Shown here piece after piece: positions 8,156 through 21,546 of a stretch of 64,000 bases of DNA. How positions within the stretch are numbered: position 1 is the stretch's first letter; the number at the start of each line of letters is the position of its first letter. Source of the stretch: Microbacterium hydrocarbonoxydans (GTDB taxonomy: Bacteria; Actinomycetota; Actinomycetes; Actinomycetales; Microbacteriaceae); contig NZ_JAAKXW010000003.1 of assembly GCF_011752045.1 (NCBI RefSeq), positions 530,610 through 594,609 of the forward strand. The letters are read 5' to 3'. The notes under the pieces are model-generated. The model searched no databases and was not told the DNA's origin. It saw only the letters and a list, made by a program, of their open reading frames with translations. The position numbers and the translations under genes were made by a program.

Positions 8156-9408
8156 GGCACGTTCACCTCCAGGCTCGTCGGCCCGCCCTGCGGGCTGTCC
8201 AGCCGGAACGTGCCGCCGGCCGCGAGGATGCGGTTGGCGATGCCGTCGAGTCCTCCGCCGGGCTGCACCTGCGCGCCGCCCATGCCGTTGTCCTCCACCC
8301 GGGCCCAGAGGGTGTTGCCCTCCCGGATCCGCACGGTGACGCGCGCCTCGCTGGCACGGGAGTGCTTGGCCGCGTTGGTGAGGGACTCGGCGATGGCGAA
8401 GTAGACGGCGGCCTCCGCCTCACGGCTGCAGCGCCCGTCCATCCGGACGTCGAGGTTCACGGGGATGTGCGAGCGGCCCGCGAGCGCCGACAGTGCGGCG
8501 TCGAGACCGCGGTCGTCGAGCACGGAGGCGTGGATGCCGCGGGCGAGCTGCCGCAGCTCGGTGATCGCGGCCTTGGTGGAGGTGTGCGCCTCCGCGATCA
8601 GCGCCTTCGCGGTCTCCGGGTCGTCCTCGATCTTCTGCTGGGCGAGGCCGAGGGTCATCCCGACGGAGACGAGACGCGGCTGGACGCCGTCGTGCAGGTC
8701 CCGCTCGATGCGGGTGCGCTCCAGGTCGGCGGCGCGCACGGCGCCCTCGCGCTGCGCGGTCGTGGTGCGGACCCGCTCGGTGAGCTCGGCCTCGCGGCTG
8801 GGGACGACGATGGCGAGGGAGAGCACGCGGTGCAGCAGGGCCACCCCGATGATGCCGGCTGCTGCCGCCGCCGCGCCGAGGATGCCGACGAGCGGCGCCC
8901 ACGCGGTGGCGATCACGCTGCCGAACGGACCGGCGACGGTGCTCTCGCCGCTGAACGGTGCGAAGGAGATGATCGCCGACCAGATCATGCTCCAGAACAG
9001 TCGCAGCACGATCGCGCCGCCGAGGCAGGCGAGGGCGAAATTCGCGATCGCGCGCCACATGCGCCCGTCGATCGACTGCCGCCCGAGGGAGCGGAGCCAG
9101 CCGCTGAAACCGGGGCGGCCGCTCGATCGCAGACCCAGCGGGGCGAGCGGCACGCGGTACAGCGCGCCGACCCGTGCCACCTCGAACCAGCCGACGCCGA
9201 AGAGGGCGTAGACGAGGCCCACGAGGAGGATGACGCCGACCCCGAAGGCGAAGAGGAGGCCGAGGCCGGCGCCGAGGAGTCCGCCGAGCATCCCGAGGAT
9301 GGCGCCGCCGATGACGCCGAGGGCGGCGAGGTGCAGGATCGTGAGGAGGATCCGCAGGGGCGGTCGTGCCGCCTTCGGCTGCTGTGTGATCGCAGTCTGT
9401 GTGGTCAT
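8143..9408 (-). CDS. sensor histidine kinase (DesK/LiaS type)
   Basis: 421-residue membrane sensor kinase. The N-terminal half has four to six hydrophobic helices like the putative sensor domain seen in actinobacterial kinases. The dimerisation helix carries the phosphorylated His in RTRIERDLHDGVQPRLVSVG. The HATPase domain closes the protein, with AKHSRASEARVTV and DNGMGG. The frame extends upstream to a GTG at 9444, but the ATG at 9408 (MTTQTAITQQ) gives the more natural N-terminus. It is first in the operon and the cognate partner of the regulator it overlaps. Confidence 0.9.
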   Translation of the reverse strand: MTTQTAITQQPKAARPPLRILLTILHLAALGVIGGAILGMLGGLLGAGLGLLFAFGVGVILLVGLVYALFGVGWFEVARVGALYRVPLAPLGLRSSGRPGFSGWLRSLGRQSIDGRMWRAIANFALACLGGAIVLRLFWSMIWSAIISFAPFSGESTVAGPFGSVIATAWAPLVGILGAAAAAAGIIGVALLHRVLSLAIVVPSREAELTERVRTTTAQREGAVRAADLERTRIERDLHDGVQPRLVSVGMTLGLAQQKIEDDPETAKALIAEAHTSTKAAITELRQLARGIHASVLDDRGLDAALSALAGRSHIPVNLDVRMDGRCSREAEAAVYFAIAESLTNAAKHSRASEARVTVRIREGNTLWARVEDNGMGGAQVQPGGGLDGIANRILAAGGTFRLDSPQGGPTSLEVNVPCAS

Positions 9409-9566
9409 AGTCCCAAGGTACGGGCGGCGGTACCGCGGCGACACGGAGCCATCCGGACAACGCGCTTCGGGTTTTCCCTACCGTTCGAATCGCTCATGTT
9501 GCGGTCACCGGACCCGCCTCGGGGTCATTCGCGCGATTCGAACGCGAGGAGGGGGACACTGGGGTC

Positions 9567-10277
9567 ATGAGCGCACATGATGGAGAAGAGCACGGCGCAG
9601 GGATCGGCCAGCGCCTCAACTGGCTGCGCGCCGGCGTCCTCGGCGCGAACGACGGCATCGTGTCGGTCGCGTCCCTGGTCGTCGGCGTGGCCGGTGCGAC
9701 GACGTCCAGCGCGGCGCTGCTCACCGCCGGACTCGCCGGGCTGGTCGGCGGCGCGATCTCCATGGCCCTCGGGGAGTATGTCTCGGTGAGCAGCCAGCGC
9801 GACAGCGAGCGCGCGCTCATCGCGAAGGAGCGCGAGGAGCTGCGGACCATGCCGGATGCCGAACTCGCGGAACTCACCTCCCTGTACCGCGACCGCGGTC
9901 TCAGCGAGGAGACGGCTCACAGGGTCGCGGAGGAGCTCACCGCTCACGACGCCCTCGCCGCCCACCTCGAGGTGGAACTCGGCATCGACCAGCACGACCT
10001 GGTGAACCCGTGGCACGCGGCGCTCTCCTCAGCGGTCTCGTTCACCCTCGGAGCCCTGCTGCCGCTTCTCGCGATCCTGCTGCCGCCGCCGGAGTGGCGG
10101 GTGCCCGTCACCTTCCTGGCGGTGCTCATCGCCCTCGCCGCCACCGGCGCGGTCTCCGCGCGCATCGGAGGCTCCCGGCCGCTGCGAGCATCCGTCCGCC
10201 TGGTCATCGGCGGCGGGCTCGCCCTGCTGGCCACCTGGCTGATCGGCACCCTCCTCGGCACCACCGGCATCGTCTAG
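9567..10277 (+). CDS. VIT1/CCC1-family iron/manganese transporter
   Basis: 236-residue integral membrane protein of the vacuolar-iron-transporter family. It starts with the characteristic RLNWLRAGVLGANDGIVSVASLVVGVAGA. Two helices follow, then a charged cytoplasmic stretch (about 70-140, rich in Glu) that binds metal in family members, then three C-terminal helices. It probably moves Fe2+ or Mn2+ out of the cytoplasm. GAGGAGGGGG precedes the ATG. It is divergent from the sensor kinase and stands alone; a long inverted repeat follows at 10346. Confidence 0.9.
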   Translation: MSAHDGEEHGAGIGQRLNWLRAGVLGANDGIVSVASLVVGVAGATTSSAALLTAGLAGLVGGAISMALGEYVSVSSQRDSERALIAKEREELRTMPDAELAELTSLYRDRGLSEETAHRVAEELTAHDALAAHLEVELGIDQHDLVNPWHAALSSAVSFTLGALLPLLAILLPPPEWRVPVTFLAVLIALAATGAVSARIGGSRPLRASVRLVIGGGLALLATWLIGTLLGTTGIV

Positions 10278-10345
10278 CCCCATACCTCAGAGCAGCTGCC
10301 TCGGCGGCTGCGAAGCCATGCCTCCCTACGGATGCGGAGGGCGCA

Positions 10346-10408
10346 GTGATGCCCTCTTCAGATGAATCGGGGTAGGGGTCCCCGCTCTTCATCTGAAGAG
10401 GGCATCAC
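10346..10408. repeat. perfect 21-bp inverted repeat with inner hairpin
   Basis: Arms 10346-10366 and 10388-10408 are perfect inverted complements. The 21-base spacer itself contains a five-bp stem (10368-10372 with 10380-10384). It lies in the convergent gap between the VIT-type gene and the DUF3566 gene, so it can act as a bidirectional terminator. It is much longer than the other terminators in the window and has no T-run. Confidence 0.8.
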
Positions 10409-10439
10409 GGAGTCCGACCCACAAGGGCCGAACGAGAGA

Positions 10440-10840
10440 CTAGTTCGACATGAAGCCGACGAGCAGCCCGCCCGTCACCTTCACCGCGACGTTGTAGATG
10501 CCCGCGACCACGGCGCCGAGCACCGTGAAGACGATGAGGTTCAGGATCGAGACGACCGCGGCGAACGCCATCACCTGCGGGAGTCCCGCCACCTCGGAGA
10601 GCTTCACCGCGTCGTCGGTGAGCGTTGCGATGAAGCCGTCGGCCTGGGTCAGGATGCCGGTGGCCTGGAGCACCAGGTAGATGAGGAAGAACGACACCAT
10701 CGTGACGATGGCCAGGGCGACCGCTCCCAGGAAGGAGAGCTTCACGGCCGACCAGAAGTCGACGTAGACCAGGCGCAGCCGGACCTGCTTGCCACTGGTC
10801 TTCCGCGTGGACTTCTTCGCCAGCTTGTCGGCCACTGTGC

Positions 10841-10844
<4 letters not shown>
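10440..10844 (-). CDS. DUF3566 transmembrane protein
   Basis: 134-residue membrane protein with a basic N-terminus ([14 protein letters not shown]). It contains the family stretch [26 protein letters not shown] and two or three membrane helices (about 35-65 and 90-125). It overlaps the gyrA stop by four bases (ATGA). A DUF3566 gene directly after gyrA is a conserved actinobacterial arrangement. Function is unknown; some relatives are thought to act in envelope or division processes. Confidence 0.9.
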
Positions 10845-13396
<2,552 letters not shown>

Positions 13397-13415
13397 GTGT
13401 TCTCTTCAGTTTCCG

Positions 13416-13451
13416 GTCGTTGAGCGAGCGAAGCGAGACGAAACGCTCTCG
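13416..13451. repeat. dispersed GAGCGAAGCGAGACG-type motif between gyrB and gyrA
   Basis: The gap contains GAGCGAGCGAAGCGAGACG followed by AAACG. A closely related 18-base core recurs, on either strand, at 17571-17588, 24161-24178, 24377-24394, 25211-25228 and 25423-25440, always outside genes. Function is unknown. Confidence 0.6.
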
Positions 13452-13452
13452 T

Positions 13453-15564
<2,112 letters not shown>

Positions 15565-15658
15565 TCACGAACTCCCAGTCTAGCCGGGTTTTGTCGCGAG
15601 ATGCGGCTCAGAAGCCGCGTGTGGCCCTCTGAGCGTGTCAGACCCCTTGCGTGGTGTC

Positions 15659-16162
15659 CTACCCGTAGGTATCGCGCGGGCCCCGCCCTGGAACGACTCT
15701 GGGACCCCATTTCCAGGAGGGGACGTCCGGTCCGATGAAGCGGAGGTTCTCGACACCGGCATCCGGATACCTCCGGCCGATCTCGGTGAGGATCGTCGCA
15801 CGCATGTACTGCAGGTTCTTCGCCCAGGCCGTCGAGTCGCACTTCACGGTGAGCAGTCCGCGCTCGAGAGACACCGGTTCGGAGTGCTTCGCGGTGTCTG
15901 ACCCGGCGAGATCCGCCCACTGGCGGACCAGATCCTCCCTGGCGAGGGTGATCTGCCATCCGGAGTCGCGGCTGAGCTTGTCGAGGACGGCGCCGAGCGA
16001 TCCCGGGTCCCGCCCCGGCGTGAAGGGCGCGTTGTCGTCGTCGGTGACGATGCGTCGCTTGCGCTTCCAGTTCTTCGAGCTCGGCTGCAGCCCGCGCAGA
16101 CGCAGGTAGGTGGCGACGGTCTCCGGCGCGTCGGATGCCGGGGGCGTCGTGATGTCACTCAT
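15659..16162 (-). CDS. DciA-like DUF721 protein
   Basis: 167-residue DUF721 protein. The N-terminus is variable and basic (SSKNWKRKRRIV). The C-terminal DUF721 core (about 70-155) includes WQITLAREDLVRQWADLAG and LTVKCDSTAWAKNLQYM. Relatives (DciA) help load the replicative helicase, which suits its place in the recF-gyrB stretch. The ATG at 16162 overlaps recF by eight bases and avoids a long shadow extension. Conservation of this position in actinobacteria supports the call; the biochemical role here is inferred. Confidence 0.88.
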   Translation of the reverse strand: MSDITTPPASDAPETVATYLRLRGLQPSSKNWKRKRRIVTDDDNAPFTPGRDPGSLGAVLDKLSRDSGWQITLAREDLVRQWADLAGSDTAKHSEPVSLERGLLTVKCDSTAWAKNLQYMRATILTEIGRRYPDAGVENLRFIGPDVPSWKWGPRVVPGRGPRDTYG

Positions 16163-17345
16163 CCTGACCCGGTTCCTGAGCCGCTCGAACGGCCCGCTCG
16201 TCGCTGATCGTGCCGGCGCTGATCCGCACCACGTGCGCATGCAGCACCTCGGGGATATCCTCCTCCACCGCGGCGGTCACCACCACCTGCTCGTAACCCG
16301 CGGTCAGCGCGGCGAGACGCTGGCGACGATCGGCGTCGAGCTCGGCGAAGACGTCGTCGAGGATGAGGACGGGGTCGCCGGCCGGAGACTCCGACCGCAG
16401 CAGCTCGGCCGAGGCGAGCCGGAGCGCGAGGGCGACCGACCACGATTCGCCATGGGAGGCGTACCCCTTCACCGGCAGGTCGCGGACCCTCAGGATCAGG
16501 TCGTCGCGGTGCGGACCGGTGAGCGTGAGCCCCCGATCGAGCTCCTGGCTGCGCTTCGCGAGCAGCGACGCGCGGAACATCGCCGCGATATCCGCCTGAT
16601 CAGGCTGAGAAGCGGATGCCGCCTCCTCGCCTTCTTCCGGGTCACCGCCTCGCACGGACAGCGCCCATTCCAGCTCCGGACGGTGATCGGCGCCGGCGAT
16701 CGCGGCGTAGGCGTCGGCGACGGGCTGCTGGAGGTCGGCGGCCAGCCGCTGCCGCGTGGCGATGATCTCGGACCCGAGCGCGACGAGCTTGTCGTCCCAC
16801 ACGTCGAGCGTGCTCAAGCCCTCACCGCGGATGCCGCGGGCGCGCGCGGACTTCAGCAGCGCGGTGCGCTGCTTGAGCACGCGGTCGTAGTCGCCGAGCA
16901 CGGCAGCCATGCGCGGAGTGCGCTGGATCAGAAGCTGATCGGCGAACCGCCGGCGCGACGACGGATCGCCGCGGACGATCTGCAGATCCTCCGGAGCGAA
17001 CAGCACCACGTGTGCGTACCGGGGGAGCTCGCTCGTCTTCGACGGCGAGCCGTTGATGCGCGCCTTGTTCGATCCCTGACGGTTGAGCTGCACCTCGACG
17101 AGCACCTTCCGCTCGCCGTGCGAGAGCCGGGCGCGGATGATCGCGAACTCCTGACCGTCGCGCACCATCGGGGCATCCGAGGACACCCGGTGCGAACCCA
17201 GCGTCGCGAGGAAGACGACCGCTTCCGCGAGATTCGTCTTGCCCTGGCCGTTGCGGCCGACGAGGACGTTCGGTCCGCGGTGCAGGGCGAGTTCAGCGGT
17301 CGCGTAATTGCGGAAATCGAGCAGGCTCAGGTGTTCCACAATCAC
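16155..17345 (-). CDS. recF: DNA replication and repair protein RecF
   Basis: 396-residue SMC-like ATPase that helps load RecA at gaps. The frame runs upstream to 17540, but the conserved N-terminus (IVEHLSLLDFRNYATAEL) starts at a GTG at 17345 with an AAGGTAGG stretch upstream. Walker A is GRNGQGKTNL, near residues 31-40. The signature and Walker B region is near the C-terminus (VLILDDVFAELDADRRQRL). It overlaps the DciA-like gene and follows dnaN after a 342-base gap containing a palindromic repeat. Confidence 0.95.
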   Translation of the reverse strand: MIVEHLSLLDFRNYATAELALHRGPNVLVGRNGQGKTNLAEAVVFLATLGSHRVSSDAPMVRDGQEFAIIRARLSHGERKVLVEVQLNRQGSNKARINGSPSKTSELPRYAHVVLFAPEDLQIVRGDPSSRRRFADQLLIQRTPRMAAVLGDYDRVLKQRTALLKSARARGIRGEGLSTLDVWDDKLVALGSEIIATRQRLAADLQQPVADAYAAIAGADHRPELEWALSVRGGDPEEGEEAASASQPDQADIAAMFRASLLAKRSQELDRGLTLTGPHRDDLILRVRDLPVKGYASHGESWSVALALRLASAELLRSESPAGDPVLILDDVFAELDADRRQRLAALTAGYEQVVVTAAVEEDIPEVLHAHVVRISAGTISDERAVRAAQEPGQDE

Positions 17346-17407
17346 GGGAGTCAGCCTACCTTCGGGGTCCGACAGTCGCGTGGTGGGCGGTGCGGGGCTT
17401 CGCGAAC

Positions 17408-17588
17408 GGGGCTCCGGGATGCTCTCTTCGCTCGCAGAGCGGGGACCCTCCCGCTTCGCGGGCCCCTCCCGATGCTCGCTCCGAGAGCATCCCTGCGCCC
17501 TGACGAGCGCGGAACATCCGGGTGAGACCGGTGTGAGCAACCGCGATCGTTCGGATTATGGGGGTGGCAGCGTCTCGCTTCGCTCGAC
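17408..17588. repeat. palindromic repeat element in the recF-dnaN gap (third copy)
   Basis: Bases 17408-17504 align, at roughly four matches in five, with both arms of the inverted repeat around 24.2 and 25.3 kb. The element folds with an outer stem (17417-17427 with 17483-17493) and an inner GC-rich stem. The same 18-base core as in the other copies lies nearby at 17571-17588. Apart from this element the 342-base gap shows nothing recognisable. Confidence 0.75.
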
Positions 17589-17687
17589 GGCTGCGGGCGG
17601 TCAGATTGTGCGGGACTTCAGCAGACTCCGAGACGCGGTGACGTGCGCGCGGACCGGGTCACGGCATCCGCTCGTGAAGATCCGAGA

Positions 17688-18830
17688 TCAGCGGAGGAGG
17701 AGGTTGGGCTGGAGGAGGTACTTGAACGAGTCGAGTCCCGCCTGGTCCACGGAGGTCTGGCTCGTGATCAGGACGGGGCTCAGCTTGTTCGCGTTGTCGC
17801 TCGACGTGAACGTGATGCGCACGAACTCGCTCTTCACCGCCCCGAGCGCCTCGGTGAGGTACTGCGGGTTCAGTCCGAGAGTGACCTCGTCGCCGCCGGA
17901 CAGGATCGCGTCGACGGACTCGGAGGCGCGGGCGTGCTCGCTGCCCGAGGCGTCCATCGTGACGCTGTCGCTCGTGAACGTGAAACGCAGCGGCGCGGAC
18001 CTGTCGAGCACCAGCGACACACGGCGGACGGCCTCGATGAGGTCGGCGGTGTTGACGACCGCGTAGTGGTCGGTCTGCTCCGGGAACAGCCGGCGAACCG
18101 GCGGGAAATTGCCCTTGATCAGGAGAGAAGTCACGGTTTTGTTGCCCGCGGTGAAGGCGATGATCTCGCGGTCGCCGGCACCGGAGAACGCGATCTGGAT
18201 CGTCCCTGCATGGCCGAAGGTCTTTCCGACCTCGACCAGGGTGCGAGCGGGGACCAGGGCGGTGGTCTCCACGGTCTCGCCGTCCCACGGGACGTCGCGG
18301 AGCGAGACCCGGTAGCGGTCGGTGGCGACGAGGCTGAGGCTCTGACCTGAGACCTCGAGCTGAACGCCGGTGAGCACCGGGGTGACGTCGTCGCGCGAAG
18401 CGGCGAATCCGACCTGCGAGATCGCCGTGCCGAATTCGTCGGCGGGAACGACGCCGGAGGACCCGGAGACCTCCGGGATCGACGGATATTCCTCGACCGG
18501 CATGGCGGCCAGCGTGAAGCGCGCGGAGCCGCAGGTCACCGCGATGCCGCCGTCGTCCTCGACGGCGATCTCGATCGGAGCGTTCGGAAGGCGGCTGGCG
18601 ATGTCGGAGAGCAGGCGTCCGTGCACGAGGATCGTGCCCGGAGTGTCGACGGTGGCCTCGATGGTCGTGCGCGCCGATGCCTCGTAGTCGAAGGCCGACA
18701 GCGTGAGCCCGGATCCGTCGGCCTCGATCAGCACTCCGGCGAGGATCGGCTGCGGGTTCCGCTGCGGGAGGAGCTTGACGACGAAGGACACAGCCTCGCT
18801 GAAGACATCGCGGTTGACCTGAAACCTCAC
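17688..18830 (-). CDS. dnaN: DNA polymerase III sliding clamp (beta subunit)
   Basis: 380-residue beta clamp with three repeated clamp domains of about 120 residues each. The N-terminus MRFQVNRDVFSEAVSFVVKLLPQRNPQPILAGVLIEA is typical of actinobacterial clamps. The GTG start at 18830 is preceded by GAGGAGC. It is separated from dnaA by the origin region, the usual dnaA-oriC-dnaN order of this phylum. It tethers the replicative polymerase to DNA. Confidence 0.98.
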   Translation of the reverse strand: MRFQVNRDVFSEAVSFVVKLLPQRNPQPILAGVLIEADGSGLTLSAFDYEASARTTIEATVDTPGTILVHGRLLSDIASRLPNAPIEIAVEDDGGIAVTCGSARFTLAAMPVEEYPSIPEVSGSSGVVPADEFGTAISQVGFAASRDDVTPVLTGVQLEVSGQSLSLVATDRYRVSLRDVPWDGETVETTALVPARTLVEVGKTFGHAGTIQIAFSGAGDREIIAFTAGNKTVTSLLIKGNFPPVRRLFPEQTDHYAVVNTADLIEAVRRVSLVLDRSAPLRFTFTSDSVTMDASGSEHARASESVDAILSGGDEVTLGLNPQYLTEALGAVKSEFVRITFTSSDNANKLSPVLITSQTSVDQAGLDSFKYLLQPNLLLR

Positions 18831-19343
18831 GGGTGCTCCTCGTCGCTCTCTCCGTCACGTCGTCACGAATGACACGACGCGCTCGCTCCTGCCGGTGCAG
18901 GGCTTCCCATGCTAGCCCCCAACTCCGCGGTATCCCTACGCTCGGCGGGTTTTGGGATTCCGGGGCCGCTGTCCCCACGGTCTGGTGATCGGATCGCGCC
19001 TGAAACGGGTTAACTCCTTAACGGTGTTAACAACTGTGGATACTGTGGATAAGTCGGTGGAAAGCAGACGCGAGTAGGGAACTACACGGCTGTCACTTGT
19101 GGAATCCCTGAGGAATCCGCGGGTTCGCGGCATCCACAGCCAGTTCGGGTTTCTCGTGGTTATCCACAGGTTCCACCGTTTCGCCCACATCCGTCCCGAC
19201 CGGATCCGGATTCATCCACAAGTTATCCACATGTGCAAAGTGGCATTTACCGGATGCCTCCGAGACGGGTCAAGTCAGCCGAAAGGGGGACACGGCCCCC
19301 GAACGGATGCCGTGTCCCCCTTCCAAGGAGACGAGAAGCGCGG
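18831..19343. other. chromosomal replication origin (oriC)
   Basis: The 513-base dnaA-dnaN gap carries a cluster of DnaA boxes. Two back-to-back boxes lie at 19035-19043 (TGTGGATAC) and 19044-19052 (TGTGGATAA). Perfect TTATCCACA boxes lie at 19160-19168 and 19223-19231. TCATCCACA is at 19212-19220, and a weaker GCATCCACA at 19130-19138. An A/T-rich stretch with GTTAAC and TTAACGGTGTTAAC at about 19008-19032 flanks the tandem pair and is a candidate unwinding element. Both flanking genes are transcribed on the minus strand. Confidence 0.93.
19283..19322 (-). terminator. dnaA terminator hairpin
   Basis: A perfect 14-bp stem (19283-19296 with 19309-19322) and 12-base loop lie 21 bases past the dnaA stop on the minus strand, at the edge of oriC. 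Confidence 0.75.
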
Positions 19344-20738
19344 TCAGCGACGACCCAGCTGTGTGGTGATCTCGGTGACCTGGTTGTAGATCGACCGGCG
19401 CTCCTTCATGAGCTCGCTGATCTTCTTGTACGCGTACATGACCGTGGTGTGGTCGCGGTTGCCGAACAGCTGGCCGATCTTCGGGAGGGAGAGGCTCGTC
19501 CGCTCCCGGCACAGGTACATGGCGATCTGCCTTGCCGTGGCGATCTGCTGCGACCGGCTCGATCCGTAGAGGTCGTCGACGGTGAGCTTGAAGTACTGCG
19601 CCGTCGCCGTGATGATGTCGGTCGGCGAGATGATGTTGTCCTCGGCCGTGTCGATGATGTCGCGCAGCACCGTCTGGGCGAGGGAGATGTCCAGCGCCGA
19701 CCTGTTGAGGCTGGCGAAGGCGGACACCCGGATGAGAGCACCCTCGAGTTCGCGGATGTTCGACGAGACCACGGTCGCGATGTACTCGAGCACCTCGTCG
19801 GGGATGTGCAGCGACTCGCTCTGCGCCTTCTTGCGGAGGATCGCGATGCGGGTCTCCAGGTCGGGGGCCTGCACATCGGTGATCAGGCCCCACTCGAACC
19901 GGCTCCGCATCCGGTCTTCGAAGCCGGTGAGCAGCTTCGGCGCCACATCGCTGGTGATCACGACCTGCTTGTTGTGGTCGTGCAGCGTGTTGAAGGTGTG
20001 GAAGAACGCCTCCTGCGTCTCCGCGCGTCCCTGGAGGAACTGGATGTCGTCGATGAGGAGGATGTCGACCTCGCGGTATCGCGCCTGGAAGGCGGCGCCG
20101 CGGTTGTTCGCGATCGAGTTGATGAAGTCGTTCGTGAACTCCTCGCTGGAGACGTACCGCACCTTCACCCCGGCGTAGAGGGACTGCGCGTAGTCGCCGA
20201 TCGCGTGGAGGAGGTGCGTCTTCCCGAGTCCGGAGTCGCCGTAGATGAAGAGCGGGTTGTACGCCTTCGCCGGCGCCTCGGCCACCGCGACCGCAGCGGC
20301 GTGCGCGAAGCGGTTGGACTGACCGATGACGAAGTTGTCGAAGGTGTACTTCGGGTTCAGCCGCGATTCATGCCGGATCGGGGTCGGCTGCTGCTCCATC
20401 GGGGATTCCGTGCGGGACTGATCCTGGCGGCCGAAGTCGGGAACGGCGATCGGGGAGTTCGGCTGCTCGGCGAGCTCGTGGTTGACGACGACGCGATAGG
20501 AGGTGACCTCGTCGCCGACGTGGGACAGCGCCTCCATGATCGGCAGGCGCAGGCGCTTGTTGATCTGCGCGGCCGTCAGGTCGTTGGGCACCTCGAGGTA
20601 GAGCGTCGCCGCCATGACGCCGGCCGGGACGGCGAGGCTCAGGAAGCCCTGGAGCTGCGGGGTGACGCGGTCGTCCGCCTCGAGCAGCTCCTGCACCGTG
20701 GTCCAGATCGGAACGTCGGGCTGGGCAGGTGAGGACAT
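19344..20738 (-). CDS. dnaA: chromosomal replication initiator DnaA
   Basis: 464-residue initiator. Domain I is at residues 1-100 and a Pro/Gln/Ser linker follows. The AAA+ domain shows Walker A GDSGLGKTHLLHAIG and Walker B ILLIDDIQFLQGR. Domain IV carries the DNA-binding signature with QLFGNRDHTTVMYAYKKI. The frame runs upstream to 20927, but the ATG at 20738 (MSSPAQPDVPIWTTVQELL) fits the family start. DnaA boxes upstream (20789-20797, 20889-20897) suggest autoregulation. Confidence 0.98.
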   Translation of the reverse strand: MSSPAQPDVPIWTTVQELLEADDRVTPQLQGFLSLAVPAGVMAATLYLEVPNDLTAAQINKRLRLPIMEALSHVGDEVTSYRVVVNHELAEQPNSPIAVPDFGRQDQSRTESPMEQQPTPIRHESRLNPKYTFDNFVIGQSNRFAHAAAVAVAEAPAKAYNPLFIYGDSGLGKTHLLHAIGDYAQSLYAGVKVRYVSSEEFTNDFINSIANNRGAAFQARYREVDILLIDDIQFLQGRAETQEAFFHTFNTLHDHNKQVVITSDVAPKLLTGFEDRMRSRFEWGLITDVQAPDLETRIAILRKKAQSESLHIPDEVLEYIATVVSSNIRELEGALIRVSAFASLNRSALDISLAQTVLRDIIDTAEDNIISPTDIITATAQYFKLTVDDLYGSSRSQQIATARQIAMYLCRERTSLSLPKIGQLFGNRDHTTVMYAYKKISELMKERRSIYNQVTEITTQLGRR

Positions 20739-20788
20739 GACGCTCCGGGCGGGGGATCGCGGAGGGCCGCCGTGGAACACGTCCCCCC

Positions 20789-20897
20789 TGTGGATAACTT
20801 CGGATGCCACGGTAGTCATCCCGGCTGTGAACGGCAACCTGCCCTTGAAAATCCGCGCGCGTGTTGTACGCGCGACGGGGGATGAGGTTGTGGATAA
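20789..20897. promoter_or_regulatory. DnaA boxes in the dnaA-rpmH divergent promoter region
   Basis: Two perfect TGTGGATAA boxes, at 20789-20797 and 20889-20897, lie 100 bases apart within the 318-base gap between dnaA and rpmH. They are well placed for DnaA autoregulation or as a second origin sub-region. A TTGACT element at 20980-20985 could be a -35 for rpmH. Confidence 0.75.
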
Positions 20898-21056
20898 TGG
20901 CTGTGCGGTAAGCGGCGGAGAGAGCACCGGGCAGCGCGCAGATTTGCTCTGCGCGCCGGCAGGACGTACCCTTAATCGGTTGACTTATGCCTGAACGGCA
21001 GTTCCCTATGTCTCCGGTCGAAATGGTTCCGGTGGCAGCATTCCCGGAGTGATTCC

Positions 21057-21194
21057 ATGAGCAAGCGCACCTTCCAGCCCAACAACCGTCGTCGCGCCAA
21101 GAAGCACGGCTTCCGCGCCCGTATGCGCACCCGCGCCGGCCGCGCCATCCTCTCGGCACGCCGCGCGAAGGGCCGCACCGAGCTCTCCGCGTAA
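21057..21194 (+). CDS. rpmH: 50S ribosomal protein L34
   Basis: 45-residue L34, highly basic. It begins [20 protein letters not shown] and ends GRTELSA. Its length and sequence are typical. It lies on the strand opposite dnaA and seven bases before rnpA, the conserved rpmH-rnpA start of this block. Confidence 0.97.
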   Translation: MSKRTFQPNNRRRAKKHGFRARMRTRAGRAILSARRAKGRTELSA

Positions 21195-21201
21195 TTCCGC
21201 T

Positions 21202-21546
21202 GTGCTCGCCCGCCCGTTCCGGCTGACCCGCGGGAGCGACTATCGACTGGTCGTTCGACGCGGTTCGCGGTGTGGAGGGGCGCGCGTCGTCACCTCGATG
21301 CTGACGACGGGCGAGAGCAGAGCCGCGAGGTTCGGATTCATCATCAGCAAGCAGGTGGGTGGCGCCGTGGTGCGCAACACCGTCCGCCGGCGGCTCAAAG
21401 CCGTCTGTGCGGAGGCGCTGCCGCGGGTTCCCGAGGGCACGGATGTCGTCATCCGTGCCCTTCCTGCATCCGCGACGGCGACCTACGCCGAGCTCAGCGC
21501 CGATGTGAACCGGTGTCTCGGTCGTCTGACGCGGGTCTCGCCGTGA
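21202..21546 (+). CDS. rnpA: ribonuclease P protein component
   Basis: 114-residue basic protein subunit of RNase P, which processes tRNA 5' ends. The N-terminus is LARPFRLTRGSDYRLVVRRG. The conserved RNR helix reads GGAVVRNTVRRRLKAVC. It starts with GTG at 21202 and overlaps yidD by four bases (GTGA). Confidence 0.95.
   Translation: MLARPFRLTRGSDYRLVVRRGSRCGGARVVTSMLTTGESRAARFGFIISKQVGGAVVRNTVRRRLKAVCAEALPRVPEGTDVVIRALPASATATYAELSADVNRCLGRLTRVSP

Noticed and set aside
17346..17687. A gene between recF and dnaN such as gnd, which some actinobacteria have
   Set aside because: No frame with coding character; only the palindromic repeat is there.
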